A stretch of 64,000 bases of DNA, from positions 1 to 64,000 of the forward strand of contig NZ_FQWI01000015.1 in assembly GCF_900129615.1 (NCBI RefSeq), read 5' to 3'. Within the stretch, counting starts at the first letter, position 1, and every line of letters begins with the position of its first letter. The notes under the pieces were generated by a model. It was not told where the DNA came from. It saw only the letters and a list, made by a program, of their open reading frames with translations, and searched no databases. This document shows, in pieces, positions 47,695 to 56,445 of the stretch. Both the position numbers and the translations under genes were made by a program. The DNA comes from Pectobacterium carotovorum (GTDB taxonomy: Bacteria; Pseudomonadota; Gammaproteobacteria; Enterobacterales; Enterobacteriaceae).

Positions 47695-48710
47695 AAAAGC
47701 GCAAATACCGCAAATCACAATCGGCACCCGTCAGCCAGGCACAACCGATAGAGGCATTCACATTTGGTGAACCGTCTGCCGTTCTGGATCGCCGCGACAT
47801 TCTGGACTATGCCGAGTGTATCCATAATGGCCGATGGATTGAGCCGCCGATCAACTTTAGCGGGTTAGCTAAAAGCCTGCGCGCTGCGGTACACCACAGC
47901 TCACCCATCTATGTGAAACGTAACATTCTTGTGAGCACGTTTATCCCGCACCCGCTATTGAGTCAGCAGGATTTCAGCCGCTTTGTGCTGGATTATCTGG
48001 TGTTTGGGAATGCGTTTCTGGAAAAGCGCCTGAACCGCACAGGCGGCATCCTGCGCTTAGATTCCAGCCCGGCAAAATACACCCGGCGCGGAGTAGAAGA
48101 GGATGTGTACTGGTTCGTGCAGTCATTCAAAGAACCGCACCGCTTTGAACCGGGGAGCGTGTTTCATCTGCTTGAGCCGGATATCAATCAGGAAATGTAC
48201 GGCCTGCCAGAATATATCAGCTCGTTGAACTCGGCATGGCTGAATGAGTCGGCGACGCTGTTCCGGCGCAAGTATTACCAGAATGGCGCGCACGCGGGTT
48301 ACATCATGTACGTGACTGACGCAGCACAAAGCGGCACCGACGTAGACAAGTTACGCGCCGCGATGAGTAATACAAAGGGGCTGGGGAATTTTAAGAACCT
48401 GTTTTTCTACGCCCCCAACGGCAAACCGGACGGCATCAAGATTGTTCCGCTCAGCGAGGTGGCAACGAAAGATGACTTCTTTAACATTAAGAACGCCAGC
48501 CGTGATGACTTGCTCAGCGCCCACCGCGTGCCGCCGCAGATGATGGGGATTATCCCGAATAATACAGGTGGTTTTGGGGATGTGGTAAATGCCAGTCAGG
48601 TGTTTGTCAGGAACGAGCTGACGCCGCTACAGGCACGCATGAAAGAGGTTAATAAATGGTTGGGGATGGAGGTGATCGCGTTTAATCCCTACAAACTGAC
48701 AGAAGAGTAA
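47691..48710 (+). CDS. Q: portal protein Q
   Basis: 339 residues (P2 344). Family segments IEPPINFSGLAKSLRAAVHHSSPIYVKRN and PPQMMGIIPNNTGGFGDV. Forms the dodecameric DNA entry ring. Last gene before cos. Confidence 0.97.
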   Translation: MKKRKYRKSQSAPVSQAQPIEAFTFGEPSAVLDRRDILDYAECIHNGRWIEPPINFSGLAKSLRAAVHHSSPIYVKRNILVSTFIPHPLLSQQDFSRFVLDYLVFGNAFLEKRLNRTGGILRLDSSPAKYTRRGVEEDVYWFVQSFKEPHRFEPGSVFHLLEPDINQEMYGLPEYISSLNSAWLNESATLFRRKYYQNGAHAGYIMYVTDAAQSGTDVDKLRAAMSNTKGLGNFKNLFFYAPNGKPDGIKIVPLSEVATKDDFFNIKNASRDDLLSAHRVPPQMMGIIPNNTGGFGDVVNASQVFVRNELTPLQARMKEVNKWLGMEVIAFNPYKLTEE

Positions 48711-48721
48711 CCCAGCAACCT

Positions 48722-48747
48722 AGCCGCTTAACCAGCGGCTTTTTTTA
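48722..48747 (+). terminator. terminator of the P-Q operon
   Basis: AGCCGC-TTAACCA-GCGGCT followed by seven T, 11 bases after the Q stop. Apart from this and cos, the 48711-49031 gap shows no gene; short repeats of GATC and GCGC occur around 48945-48965. Confidence 0.85.
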
Positions 48748-48885
48748 CACCCGCTCAGACCTCACCAATCGCGCTCTACGCGCACCAGTGCAAAACTAAC
48801 CTACGGTATGATATCAAGGTAGAACACCTCACAGCGGGGCGCAGCGGCGCGGGATGAATCACGCCTCTACACCCCCTCGCGCGCA

Positions 48886-48904
48886 ATGCTATCCCCGCCA
48901 CGCC
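48886..48904 (-). other. cos site (19-nt cohesive end)
   Basis: The minus strand reads GGCGTGGCGGGGATAGCAT, differing at only one or two positions from the 19-nt cohesive end I recall for phage 186 and a few from P2. It is followed by GCGCGCGAGGGGGTGTAGAGGC-type sequence as in P2 cos. Position beside Q is as expected. Terminase cuts here to make linear virion DNA. Confidence 0.88.
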
Positions 48905-49031
48905 TGCCCGCTTTGTGTGTCGCTTTTCATGCACTCGCACGATCCAGCGCGATCCGCGCCAGCTATGGCGTTAACGGGGATAAATTGGGCTGAGATCATC
49001 ATGCAAAATCATGCGGGTTATGCATGCATGG

Positions 49032-49253
49032 CTAAAAGACGGCATCCTCTAATCGTTTTTTCAGGTATTCGACCAGTTCCGACTTGTCACTAATCTCTCG
49101 ATACTCTCTGGTTTCTATCGTGCCGTTCGCCAAATCCGCAATGATTGACATCGCGGTTTTTAATTCGTCTACATCGCACTGAGCCACTAACGATATGTCG
49201 GCGATTAACTGAACCCGCGACAAAACGGCCTGTATGTGTTCCGTGTTTTCCAA
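49032..49253 (-). CDS. LexA-controlled small protein, candidate antirepressor
   Basis: 73 residues if started at TTG 49253 (MENTEHIQAVLSRVQLIADI), helical and acidic. AAGGA lies 11 bases upstream. The frame is open to 49319, but that would translate the LexA box. A perfect LexA operator and promoter lie directly upstream. In 186 the SOS-controlled gene beside cos is tum, whose product inactivates CI; this protein is shorter and I see no clear sequence match. Function inferred from control and place only. Confidence 0.6.
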   Translation of the reverse strand: MENTEHIQAVLSRVQLIADISLVAQCDVDELKTAMSIIADLANGTIETREYREISDKSELVEYLKKRLEDAVF

Positions 49254-49276
49254 GGGGTGCCATTTCCTTATTTTTA

Positions 49277-49315
49277 CTGTATGCACATACAGTATTTTAC
49301 ATATTGAAATTTTCG
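49277..49315 (-). promoter_or_regulatory. SOS promoter with perfect LexA box in the prophage
   Basis: CTGTATGCACATACAG at 49277-49292 is a perfect LexA box, just like the recA box at 11500 in 15 of 16 positions. On the minus strand TTGACG, about 17 bases and AATACT precede and overlap it. Confidence 0.9.
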
Positions 49316-49411
49316 TCAATCACTTAGTGTGCTACAGGTGACTGATTGGTTATGTGTTCATCGCTAGCAAATCGGCGTGACATGTCACTAGAACATTTCA
49401 CGCCGAGGCAT

Positions 49412-49750
49412 TCACAGAATTAACTTTAAATCATGCCAGCCTTGCGTGTTCCAGCACTCAGACGCACCAGACAGGCAGCACTCAGAAACGGGTAACTTCT
49501 CCGAGCATTTCTGGCATTTACGCTGACTTAACTCCGATATTTTTTGCTGTAGGGCAGCGGCATCCTGACGAATTAACGTGGTCAGGTACTCGTCGATATC
49601 ATATGGATCGCGCCCCGGACGACGCAGGGCGCAGTTGCGCTTAAGCATTTCCAGCTCTTGCGCATCAACATGTATCTCGACTTTCACCACGCCAGCATCA
49701 CGCTGGCGTGCGCGCTGGGCGGCTTTGCGTTCGGAGGGGGATTTAGGCAT
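49412..49750 (-). CDS. small DNA-binding-like protein with Cys-rich tail
   Basis: 112 residues. Basic N-terminus (MPKSPSERKAAQRARQRDAG) and a strand-helix region (VKVEIHVDAQELEMLKRNC) suggest a ribbon-helix-helix-like fold. The C-terminal CQKCSEKLPVSECC could bind zinc. Common type of gene beside A in P2 relatives; role unknown. Start overlaps the upstream gene stop by one base (TAATG). Confidence 0.7.
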   Translation of the reverse strand: MPKSPSERKAAQRARQRDAGVVKVEIHVDAQELEMLKRNCALRRPGRDPYDIDEYLTTLIRQDAAALQQKISELSQRKCQKCSEKLPVSECCLSGASECWNTQGWHDLKLIL

Positions 49751-50145
49751 TATTTCACCATCATCTGCGGCGGCAATGGTTGTGCGAATAGCGCACGCTG
49801 TTTACAACCCGGCCTGACCTCTGATTTTTTTAGCGTTTTCCAATGACCCGTTTTTTCGTTACACCATTCGATCGCTACAAATTCTTGTTTCCCCAACTCC
49901 GCCAGTTGCAATTCCAATTTTTTAGCGTAGGCGCTAATCCCTTTTGCCGTCCAACCTCCGGCGATAGCTTCAGGTGGTAATCCATCCAGAACGGCGCGGA
50001 GGGATAAAATTTCTTTCGCCATTTCTTCGATAATCTCACTATCGCAGACATCATTCAGATTACGTTCATGTTCCGAATCAAACGGATTATATGTAGCCTT
50101 TCCCGCCAATTCTCCAATTTCTTCCAATTGTTCGTTAGTTAACAT
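49750..50145 (-). CDS. hypothetical early phage protein
   Basis: 131 residues. N-terminal helical part (MLTNEQLEEIGELAGKATYNPF), a segment EEMAKEILSLRAVLDGLPPEAIAGGW typical of phage Ead/Ea22-like proteins, and a C-terminus with EWCNEKTGHWKTL. Two bases after gene A, same operon. No enzymatic motif. Confidence 0.7.
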   Translation of the reverse strand: MLTNEQLEEIGELAGKATYNPFDSEHERNLNDVCDSEIIEEMAKEILSLRAVLDGLPPEAIAGGWTAKGISAYAKKLELQLAELGKQEFVAIEWCNEKTGHWKTLKKSEVRPGCKQRALFAQPLPPQMMVK

Positions 50146-50147
50146 CG

Positions 50148-52445
50148 TTAAATCTCCATCTGATTACTAAACCCCGGCCACTCATCAGCCGCCGGGTATG
50201 AAATAAGTTCGCCGTCTATCTTCATTTTTGCCCCACGCGCCAGCGCTTCCAGCTCCCAGCGTTGAGCTGTGATACCTCGCTGGGATAAATCACGCTGAAT
50301 ACGGGGTATCCGCTCCCGTTCTTCGCCCGTTAATCTGGCTGACGGTGACGGATCGCGGAGGGTATTGGGGTCAAAATCTCGCTGCTTGTGATTCTTCTTG
50401 ACGGATTGCTCACGCAGACGCATTCCTAGCGCCCTCACAGCCGCGTCGTCACTCCAGTCAATCGGTGGGTTATCGGTTTCTGATGTCGTCGCTATACCGC
50501 TGTTTTTGGCCTGCGTTTTGACATTTGCGCCCGACCGTTGAGAACCCAACCCACAGTTATTGACAGGACTCCGAGGCGCGCCGGGGGCGCTTTTTAAAGT
50601 CAAAGGCTCAAGGTCAACGGCTTTAGAAACAATGCGCCACTCGGTTGTCCGGGTTTCAAAAACATGACTGGCACCCAAATGCGGGGCGAAAATCCCGATA
50701 ACCTTTTGCACCTCTTCGTCATACTCGTTGAGCGTGTCCGATACCCGGCGCGCAACACGCACCGTTTGCAATTCGCGGGAAACATTCGCGCCACCCTGTG
50801 CGGCCATGTATGCGGCAAAGTCGCCAGCATCGGCGGCACAACGAACGGCTTCGACTTGTTCATCGAACTGGTCAGTGAGATTGACGGTACGCAATGGGCT
50901 ACTGCGGCATTCACGGTAAGCGCCCATCGTGGGGATACCGATAGGCTTAAATTGGGGGATACGCCACGTTGACGCCCACGCGGTGACAGCAGCGGCCATA
51001 TCACGCAGCGGCTTTCCGGTTTCGTCGTCCAGTTGGCCGTCGAGCGCGTACCCATCAATATTTTTTGCGATGTACTTAGCGATATAGCCAGCCGCGCCGC
51101 CTTTATTGAGGTGTTTACATTCAAAGCGGTACTTAGCCGCGCCGCGTTCGGCGCCGTCTTCTTTCAGGGCGTAGCGGCGCATAATATCGATGGCTGATTG
51201 GCGATGTGCGCGCTTGCAAAACAGCATCATGTGCCAGTGTGGCGTCCCGTCGTGATGCGGTTCGACAACGCGCATCCCGTAAACTTTCAGGCCTGCGTCT
51301 TTAAATGCCGTGCGCATTTTGCTCCAAATTTTGACCAGATATCGCTGGCCGTCTTTCGGCGTAAACGCTTCGTTGTCCCAGCTCCGGTTAAACTGGACTG
51401 TCTCGTTTTCGCCCTTGCCGATCACGCGGGTCGGGTGATATTTCGACGGGGTAGTGATAGTGATAAACATCCCTACGTCTCGCTGTTCGCTAGCGTAACG
51501 CTCAATCCCGGCGATAGTGCTCATCAGCTCCATACGGCGGATTTCCGGGTTAGAAATACTCGCCATCACCTTGTCGATCAGGTCGATACGCTCACCTGTT
51601 GCGACGTTCTCCAGCTCGCAGTTTTTCAGGTAATCCATGTTAGCGAGGCGACGCGCCTGTACATCGCGGATCGCCATTTTGCTGGCATACGGTGACGCCT
51701 TTTTACTGACCTGACCGACGGCAATCATCAGCGCTTCACGCCAGCGGGTGCGCTGGGCTTTAAGCTGGCGAGTCCACCATTCCTCATTAATCAGGCGGGA
51801 CACGCTGGCTATTGCCTTGCGTATATCTAGCGTGCCTTTGCGGTAGTTCTTCCAGAAAAGTGGGGTGATATTGAACGCACGCGCCATGCTGGCAACATGG
51901 CCGAAAAGCTCGGCCTGTGCCGCATCGGTAAAGAGCGCATCAGGCTGGTCGCCGTGTTGCGCTTTCATGGCATCGCTCAATTCTTCATACGCCGAAAATA
52001 TCTGGCCGGAAATACGCGCAGCCAGACGCCCCAGCGCCTTGTCATTCATGCCGGGCAGTGTTTGATAGGCGTCAGATTCAGACAGGAAACGCTCGGAGGC
52101 GTGGCGGTTCATGGCATGCCGGACATTGATCGCCTCAATACGCGGCCACATGCGCTGCATAAAGCTGTTAGTCAGAAAACGATTAGCGCTCAGCATCCCT
52201 TTATTTTTTTTCAGGTATGCGTAACGGTTCAGGCAGATTTCGCGCAGGAAGTGCGGTTGCTGGTTAATTTTCGATAAAACGGCTTGCCCCTGAGTCCATT
52301 CCTCACGGGTAAGCTGTCTTTCTTCCGGTACGATGGCCGAGCGGGGGGCGTTCCACGAATGCGCACCCACGAACGCATCGCGGGTGCTGCCGGGGAAAGG
52401 TGGCGGAGGTGTGGGAGCGGAGCGCCCCCGGTGGGTAACGGTCAT
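50148..52445 (-). CDS. A: replication initiation endonuclease A
   Basis: 765 residues (P2 761). HUH nuclease of rolling-circle type: the HxH motif PHWHMML (His403, His405) and paired tyrosines in AAGYIAKYIAKNID (Tyr454, Tyr458), close to P2's Tyr450/454. It nicks the phage origin, which in P2 lies within A itself. Start overlaps the stop of the PAPS-reductase-like gene by 4 bases. Confidence 0.97.
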   Translation of the reverse strand: MTVTHRGRSAPTPPPPFPGSTRDAFVGAHSWNAPRSAIVPEERQLTREEWTQGQAVLSKINQQPHFLREICLNRYAYLKKNKGMLSANRFLTNSFMQRMWPRIEAINVRHAMNRHASERFLSESDAYQTLPGMNDKALGRLAARISGQIFSAYEELSDAMKAQHGDQPDALFTDAAQAELFGHVASMARAFNITPLFWKNYRKGTLDIRKAIASVSRLINEEWWTRQLKAQRTRWREALMIAVGQVSKKASPYASKMAIRDVQARRLANMDYLKNCELENVATGERIDLIDKVMASISNPEIRRMELMSTIAGIERYASEQRDVGMFITITTPSKYHPTRVIGKGENETVQFNRSWDNEAFTPKDGQRYLVKIWSKMRTAFKDAGLKVYGMRVVEPHHDGTPHWHMMLFCKRAHRQSAIDIMRRYALKEDGAERGAAKYRFECKHLNKGGAAGYIAKYIAKNIDGYALDGQLDDETGKPLRDMAAAVTAWASTWRIPQFKPIGIPTMGAYRECRSSPLRTVNLTDQFDEQVEAVRCAADAGDFAAYMAAQGGANVSRELQTVRVARRVSDTLNEYDEEVQKVIGIFAPHLGASHVFETRTTEWRIVSKAVDLEPLTLKSAPGAPRSPVNNCGLGSQRSGANVKTQAKNSGIATTSETDNPPIDWSDDAAVRALGMRLREQSVKKNHKQRDFDPNTLRDPSPSARLTGEERERIPRIQRDLSQRGITAQRWELEALARGAKMKIDGELISYPAADEWPGFSNQMEI

Positions 52446-53455
52446 TCACAAATACCAGCGTAAACGCTGCTGCACACGGCCTTGTCATTCATGCCAGCAA
52501 ACAGATCAAACTGGTTGCCGCCGCGAGTGGTCAACGCCCAGTCTCTATAGGTTTCAATACCGTGGGATTCAAGGCTGATGAACTCAATACGGCGTTCGGC
52601 CTTACGTGGGTCTTGAGTTGAAGTAAAGAACGTGCTGTTACCACGGCGAGAACAAGCTGCGACCAGCCGTTCCCATTCAGCTACACGCGCCACTTCTTCC
52701 GGCCAGCGGCTGAATATTTCCGCTAACTCAGATTTTCTCGCATGGATGCATGGCATACAGCCTACGCGGCTGCATCCCTGCTGATAGAGTGGATTCGGTT
52801 TAATACCGTGGCGACGTGCCAGTGCAAACACATCGGCATGAGTCCATGTCAGTATCGGGCGGTAAACATGTAATCCCGGCGTGCGGTCGGCGTCTTCTTC
52901 CCATTCTGGCAACAAGGCACGGTCGGGAGACTCTTCCGCCCGTACGCCCTGCCAACTGATAACCTCGTCATATTCAGCCAAGAGCGGCGTGACGATCTGG
53001 TCACGGATAGGCGCGTGCTTTAGCTCAAAAGTACAAAACCGTACTTTGGTGGAAGGAAAACGGCCTTTCCACATACACAAATCCAGAAAAGGAATGCCAG
53101 TAGGATGGAGAACATCAAGCGCACTGGCAACCGTTGCGGCGGCCTGTGCATCAGTCATACCGCATTCAGTTACCAGCGTGACAGGCCAGCGCTCAGCAAT
53201 AAACTTGCGCTTTCCTGCTATACGGTCATCAAACGACGCCTTAACCCTGCGAATTGCCCCCAGTTTGGATTCCAGATAATCCAGATATTCCATTGTTTGC
53301 GGGTGTTCATGGCCTGTGTCAGCAAAGGCTCGTATGGTTGGTACGCCTGCCTCAATAGCTAATAGCCATTGTGCCAGCGAATCTTTACCGCCAGAGACTG
53401 AATTAATGTTGATGGCATCGGCAGAAAAGCAACGTGTATCGATGACGGTATTCAT
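52442..53455 (-). CDS. PAPS reductase-family protein, phage type
   Basis: 337 residues. N-terminal PP-loop SGGKDS (21-26), then ADTGHEHPQTMEYLDYLE and a Cys-bearing C-terminus (QQGCSRVGCMPCIHARKSELAEI, CxxxxxCxxC). The family uses ATP to activate a substrate; members include CysH and DndC, which incorporates sulphur in DNA. Four cysteines could hold an iron-sulphur cluster. Not in P2 but frequent in P2-like phages of enterobacteria next to A. Substrate unknown; nucleic-acid modification or defence evasion is a guess. Confidence 0.82.
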   Translation of the reverse strand: MNTVIDTRCFSADAININSVSGGKDSLAQWLLAIEAGVPTIRAFADTGHEHPQTMEYLDYLESKLGAIRRVKASFDDRIAGKRKFIAERWPVTLVTECGMTDAQAAATVASALDVLHPTGIPFLDLCMWKGRFPSTKVRFCTFELKHAPIRDQIVTPLLAEYDEVISWQGVRAEESPDRALLPEWEEDADRTPGLHVYRPILTWTHADVFALARRHGIKPNPLYQQGCSRVGCMPCIHARKSELAEIFSRWPEEVARVAEWERLVAACSRRGNSTFFTSTQDPRKAERRIEFISLESHGIETYRDWALTTRGGNQFDLFAGMNDKAVCSSVYAGICE

Positions 53456-53676
53456 AACCCACCCCGATAATGCTTACCTTTAAGTTCGTGAATGCCCTGA
53501 CAGGTCGCGCAGCGGGTCACGCCGTCGATTGCAGCGCGGCGCGCTTCGGGTATCGGCTGATCGCAGTCTTCACACTCGAACGCAGAAACGCCGCGTTGGG
53601 CGTTCCGGGCGCTGGCGATCTGATGGTCTAACATTTCCTGTTGGCGCTGCTGCACCATGTCCATAGCATCCGGCAT
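53452..53676 (-). CDS. TraR/DksA-type zinc finger protein
   Basis: 74 residues. Helical N-terminus (MDMVQQRQQEMLDHQIA) and a C-terminal finger with CEDC and CATC, the TraR/DksA form (P2 orf82 family). Such proteins enter the RNA polymerase secondary channel. Overlaps the next gene by 4 bases; TAATG-like junction with the one before. Confidence 0.9.
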   Translation of the reverse strand: MPDAMDMVQQRQQEMLDHQIASARNAQRGVSAFECEDCDQPIPEARRAAIDGVTRCATCQGIHELKGKHYRGGL

Positions 53677-53984
53677 TACTCTTGCCCCTTATCGTTATTG
53701 AGCTGGTCAAAGGCTGACTGGCACAGTGCCGCAAAGCGTTTGCTTTCAGTCAGTAGCTTCTTTGCATCGGTGACGTTTCCGCGCCAAATCTCGGTGGCGA
53801 TAGCACGATGCACAAAATCGTTAATCAGGCTGACGGGATTCTGATAAACAGCCAGCGTGGATAAATAAGGCTGGTCGCCGTCTTCTTTCCCGCATTTAAT
53901 TTCGCCCAGCGCAAAGTCATAGCCGACTTTCGCTATTGCATAATTGCCGTTGATATCGACGCGGTTGTAAGCTGGGTTTTCCAT
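53676..53984 (-). CDS. DUF5405-like early protein
   Basis: 102 residues, single-domain: INGNYAIAKVGYDFALGEIKCGKEDGDQPYLSTLAVYQNP resembles the DUF5405 proteins of P2-like early operons. Role unknown. Directly abuts both neighbours. Confidence 0.78.
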   Translation of the reverse strand: MENPAYNRVDINGNYAIAKVGYDFALGEIKCGKEDGDQPYLSTLAVYQNPVSLINDFVHRAIATEIWRGNVTDAKKLLTESKRFAALCQSAFDQLNNDKGQE

Positions 53985-54232
53985 TACATCACCGCCTTGA
54001 TATCTGACCCGGAATGATTAAAGGCGTCGGATTCCTGACGTAATAATTCGATGATTTCAACACTGCTTAATTCATTAATAGCGGCGTGAGTCGCCAACTT
54101 ATCCAGACGAGAAGAAAAAGACGTGTGCGCATCGGCTTTCGCCTCGGTGCGCGCCTGATTGAGCATTAACTGAATGCCTTCGCTTTCAGCCTTGCGGTGC
54201 ATCGCCTGACCGACTGTTTTATACATGTGCAT
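53984..54232 (-). CDS. DUF2732-like early protein
   Basis: 82 residues (or 80 from ATG 54226). A helical protein, SRLDKLATHAAINELSSVEIIELLRQES, in the P2 orf81/DUF2732 style. Role unknown. Confidence 0.78.
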   Translation of the reverse strand: MHMYKTVGQAMHRKAESEGIQLMLNQARTEAKADAHTSFSSRLDKLATHAAINELSSVEIIELLRQESDAFNHSGSDIKAVM

Positions 54233-54294
54233 ATAATCCTCAGATAAAGAGAGTCCCGGCGCGGTTAAGCGCCTAATTAATTTCAGGTGGTTAT

Positions 54295-54795
54295 TTAATT
54301 CAGATATTCTTCGGGTTTAATTGCCGTCAGGATATCGGGGGCGGCTTCAAACAAGCTGAATAGCTCATTTAAGGCATGTGATATTTTATCTCGCCACGGA
54401 CATGAAACATCATCAATCCGCCAGTAAGGCTGATTAAATTCATTTTCACTTAATCCCGCATGAAAAAATAACGTCCGTCTTTCACCGACGCTTAACCAAC
54501 TTAAAAATGTCGAGGTTTTTTCACGACGTTTGCGGCTCAGCGAGAACATGCGGCGCAGCTCGTCAATCGCACAGACAATCTGCTCACGCTCTGCGGCTGG
54601 CATTTCCTCCAGACGGTAAACTGTCTGGCTTTTTTTCATCTGCGCATGAAAGCAGATAGTTAAACGGTCGCGCTCATGCAGCCCGTTGTAATAGGCGCAG
54701 GTTTCACGCCAGCGACTATCAGCAAAGTGCTTGCCGATCACATTACGCAGCCCGGCGGGTAAATTCTGCATACTGCTGACGGTAAAGGCTGTCAT
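54295..54795 (-). CDS. B: replication protein B
   Basis: 166 residues, exactly P2 gpB length. LRNVIGKHFADSRWRETCAYYNGLHERDRLTICFHA is near identical to P2-like B proteins. gpB helps load the host DnaB helicase for lagging-strand synthesis. Four-base overlap with the fil-like gene. Confidence 0.92.
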   Translation of the reverse strand: MTAFTVSSMQNLPAGLRNVIGKHFADSRWRETCAYYNGLHERDRLTICFHAQMKKSQTVYRLEEMPAAEREQIVCAIDELRRMFSLSRKRREKTSTFLSWLSVGERRTLFFHAGLSENEFNQPYWRIDDVSCPWRDKISHALNELFSLFEAAPDILTAIKPEEYLN

Positions 54796-54968
54796 GCTTT
54801 CCCCCGTAACACTGACTTGATAGAGCGGATAACCCGCTGGCTAACACTCTCTCGACGGGTACGAATGATGATCCCCTGACGGCCTTTGCCGTGGGTGATC
54901 GTAAAATCTGGCTTTGTCTCCGTCTGGTGCCACCAGAGGAACGGCGTTATTGATATTGGTGCTTGCAT
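54792..54968 (-). CDS. fil: Fil-like phage filamentation protein
   Basis: 58 residues from ATG 54968 (MQAPISITPFLWW) after AGGAGGGG; longer frames lack family sequence. KPDFTITHGKGRQGIIIRT resembles 186 Fil (DUF2724), which inhibits host division. Order fil-B is as in 186. Confidence 0.82.
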   Translation of the reverse strand: MQAPISITPFLWWHQTETKPDFTITHGKGRQGIIIRTRRESVSQRVIRSIKSVLRGKA

Positions 54969-55100
54969 GGTTTCCCCTCCTATTGGTAACCGCCCACGGA
55001 TAGACGGTTGCGAATAGGTGCCGGGTTTTAGCCATGCCCGGCGCATGGTTCTGTGGTAGGATTAGTTCGCCAAAAACAACCAACCACAAGGAAATTGGTT

Positions 55101-55271
55101 ATGAATACAGATGAAAAAACGTTATTCCTTTTCAGCAAAACACTGGACATTATAAAAATGATTCGTGGTGACAGCATTTCTCTTGGTAATATTCAGAATG
55201 ACTTCGATAAACACTATGAGTGGCTCGAAGCTAAGCTTGATGAAAAATTACAAGCTTCTGAATGGGAATAG
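55101..55271 (+). CDS. small hypothetical protein, opposite to the early operon
   Basis: 56 residues from ATG 55101 (MNTDEKTLFLFSKTL) with AAGGA about 9 bases before; a longer frame from 55053 has no such signal. Acidic, helical. The only + strand gene in the early block, AT-rich, and convergent with 55295. Probably a recent insertion. Confidence 0.6.
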   Translation: MNTDEKTLFLFSKTLDIIKMIRGDSISLGNIQNDFDKHYEWLEAKLDEKLQASEWE

Positions 55272-55294
55272 AGTAAGGGGCTTATGCCCCTTAC

Positions 55295-55483
55295 TTACAA
55301 GATATCTATCCCTAATTTTTCCAGAACCACATCAATACACAAATTAATTCGGACTGAGTTATTGCCATTTAATAAAATCGTGGTTTCTTCATTTTGATAG
55401 TTGAATGCGTGAACACATTTAACTTCACTAGCATCAATGATTACTTTTTTTTCATTGTCTACTAATACAATAAAACTTTTCAT
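55295..55483 (-). CDS. small hypothetical protein
   Basis: 62 residues from ATG 55483 (MKSFIVLVDNEKKVI), with AAGGAAG directly upstream; the frame extends to 55504 inside the cII end. Beta-rich pattern (FIVLVD, KVIIDAS, TTILLNG). AT-rich. Unknown function. Confidence 0.6.
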   Translation of the reverse strand: MKSFIVLVDNEKKVIIDASEVKCVHAFNYQNEETTILLNGNNSVRINLCIDVVLEKLGIDIL

Positions 55484-55496
55484 AACTTCCTTATTT

Positions 55497-56006
55497 TCAC
55501 CCAATATTCAACGACGCACTAATACCGCTCAGTGCATCTACGGTTGACGCTAACGCGGGGTTAGCCTGAATACGCGCCTGCAACGTTAAGCCGACCAGCG
55601 ACAAATAACGCACACCCGCGTTGATACTCTCGATCACGTTATGACGACGCGCTGGCGTCATACGCTCATCCGATACGCTTTCAGCAGCAACCGCGCCCAC
55701 TGCGGCGGTGGCCTGCAATACATACGTGGTTAGCCGTTCTGCCTTTGCCTCATTCACTGGCACGGCTGGCAGGCAATTAAGTTGCGCCAAAAGCCCATCG
55801 ATCAGCGTGGCGTCTTCGGTTACATCGGTGAGGGTCATCAGCTCGTCACACGTCATCTTGTGCGGCTGGTCTGGATTCAGTTTGTTACGCAGGGTCTGAT
55901 GATTCATGCCTACCTGTCCGGCCAACTGCGCCAGATTGTGCTTTAACGCGAACGCCTGACAGGCGCGGTCAAAGTGTGGGTGTATGGAAATCTGATAATC
56001 AAACAT
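55497..56006 (-). CDS. cII: CII-like regulator (186 CII/CP76 family)
   Basis: 169 residues, as in 186 CII (169). MFDYQISIHPHFDRACQAFALKHNLAQLAGQVGMNHQTLRNKL contains the HTH. In 186, CII activates pE to start lysogeny. The start is ATG 56006 with AAGGG upstream. Early operon, after the apl/cox-like gene. Confidence 0.92.
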   Translation of the reverse strand: MFDYQISIHPHFDRACQAFALKHNLAQLAGQVGMNHQTLRNKLNPDQPHKMTCDELMTLTDVTEDATLIDGLLAQLNCLPAVPVNEAKAERLTTYVLQATAAVGAVAAESVSDERMTPARRHNVIESINAGVRYLSLVGLTLQARIQANPALASTVDALSGISASLNIG

Positions 56007-56044
56007 GCCGAAATTCCCTTTAGTTTGAATAATCGAATTGTTAA

Positions 56045-56380
56045 TTACGCTTTTGACTTGATGTATCGGCAATTGACGGCCTGCTGGCGCAAGCGCTCAC
56101 GCCATGCGAGCACATTGATTAAAACGCGAGATTTATCTGCATGGCCTTTACCTGCCACTGCACGGATAAGCGTACCGTCATCAAGCCATTTACGAATAAG
56201 GCTATCGCTGACACCACTTACTTTGGAGAACTCGGCGACGGTCATAACATCTGCAATTGAGGCACGAAGCATAGGCTCTAATGCGATAGTTAATACGGTG
56301 GCTAACTGTTGGAATTGCTCAGGATTAAGCGTTGAAACAACACTTTCCTGAGATAGTTCGGTTGATTTTGCGGTTTGCAT
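56045..56380 (-). CDS. Apl/Cox-like excisionase and early regulator
   Basis: 111 residues. The N-terminal 45 residues are a polar helix (ELSQESVVSTLNPEQFQQLATVL), followed by a MerR-like winged HTH (VMTVAEFSKVSGVSDSLIRKWLDDGTLIRAV). Same position as 186 apl and P2 cox: first gene of the early operon, divergent from cI. Such proteins repress the lysogenic promoter and aid excision. ATG 56380. Confidence 0.82.
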   Translation of the reverse strand: MQTAKSTELSQESVVSTLNPEQFQQLATVLTIALEPMLRASIADVMTVAEFSKVSGVSDSLIRKWLDDGTLIRAVAGKGHADKSRVLINVLAWRERLRQQAVNCRYIKSKA

Positions 56381-56426
56381 ATCGCATCATCCTGCGTTGG
56401 TTGATAGTAATGTTTGGTTATGTTCA

Positions 56427-56440
56427 CATCTTGGCAGATG
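56427..56440. promoter_or_regulatory. inverted repeat, candidate CI/Apl operator
   Basis: CATCT-TGGC-AGATG lies 6 bases left of the early promoter -10. A direct repeat ATCTGT (56453-56458, 56466-56471) lies inside the overlapping promoters and may be another operator half. Confidence 0.45.
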
Positions 56441-56445
56441 GGAGC

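Noticed and set aside
48750-49093. 79-codon + strand frame across cos
   Set aside because: Covers the cos region, no Shine-Dalgarno, atypical composition.
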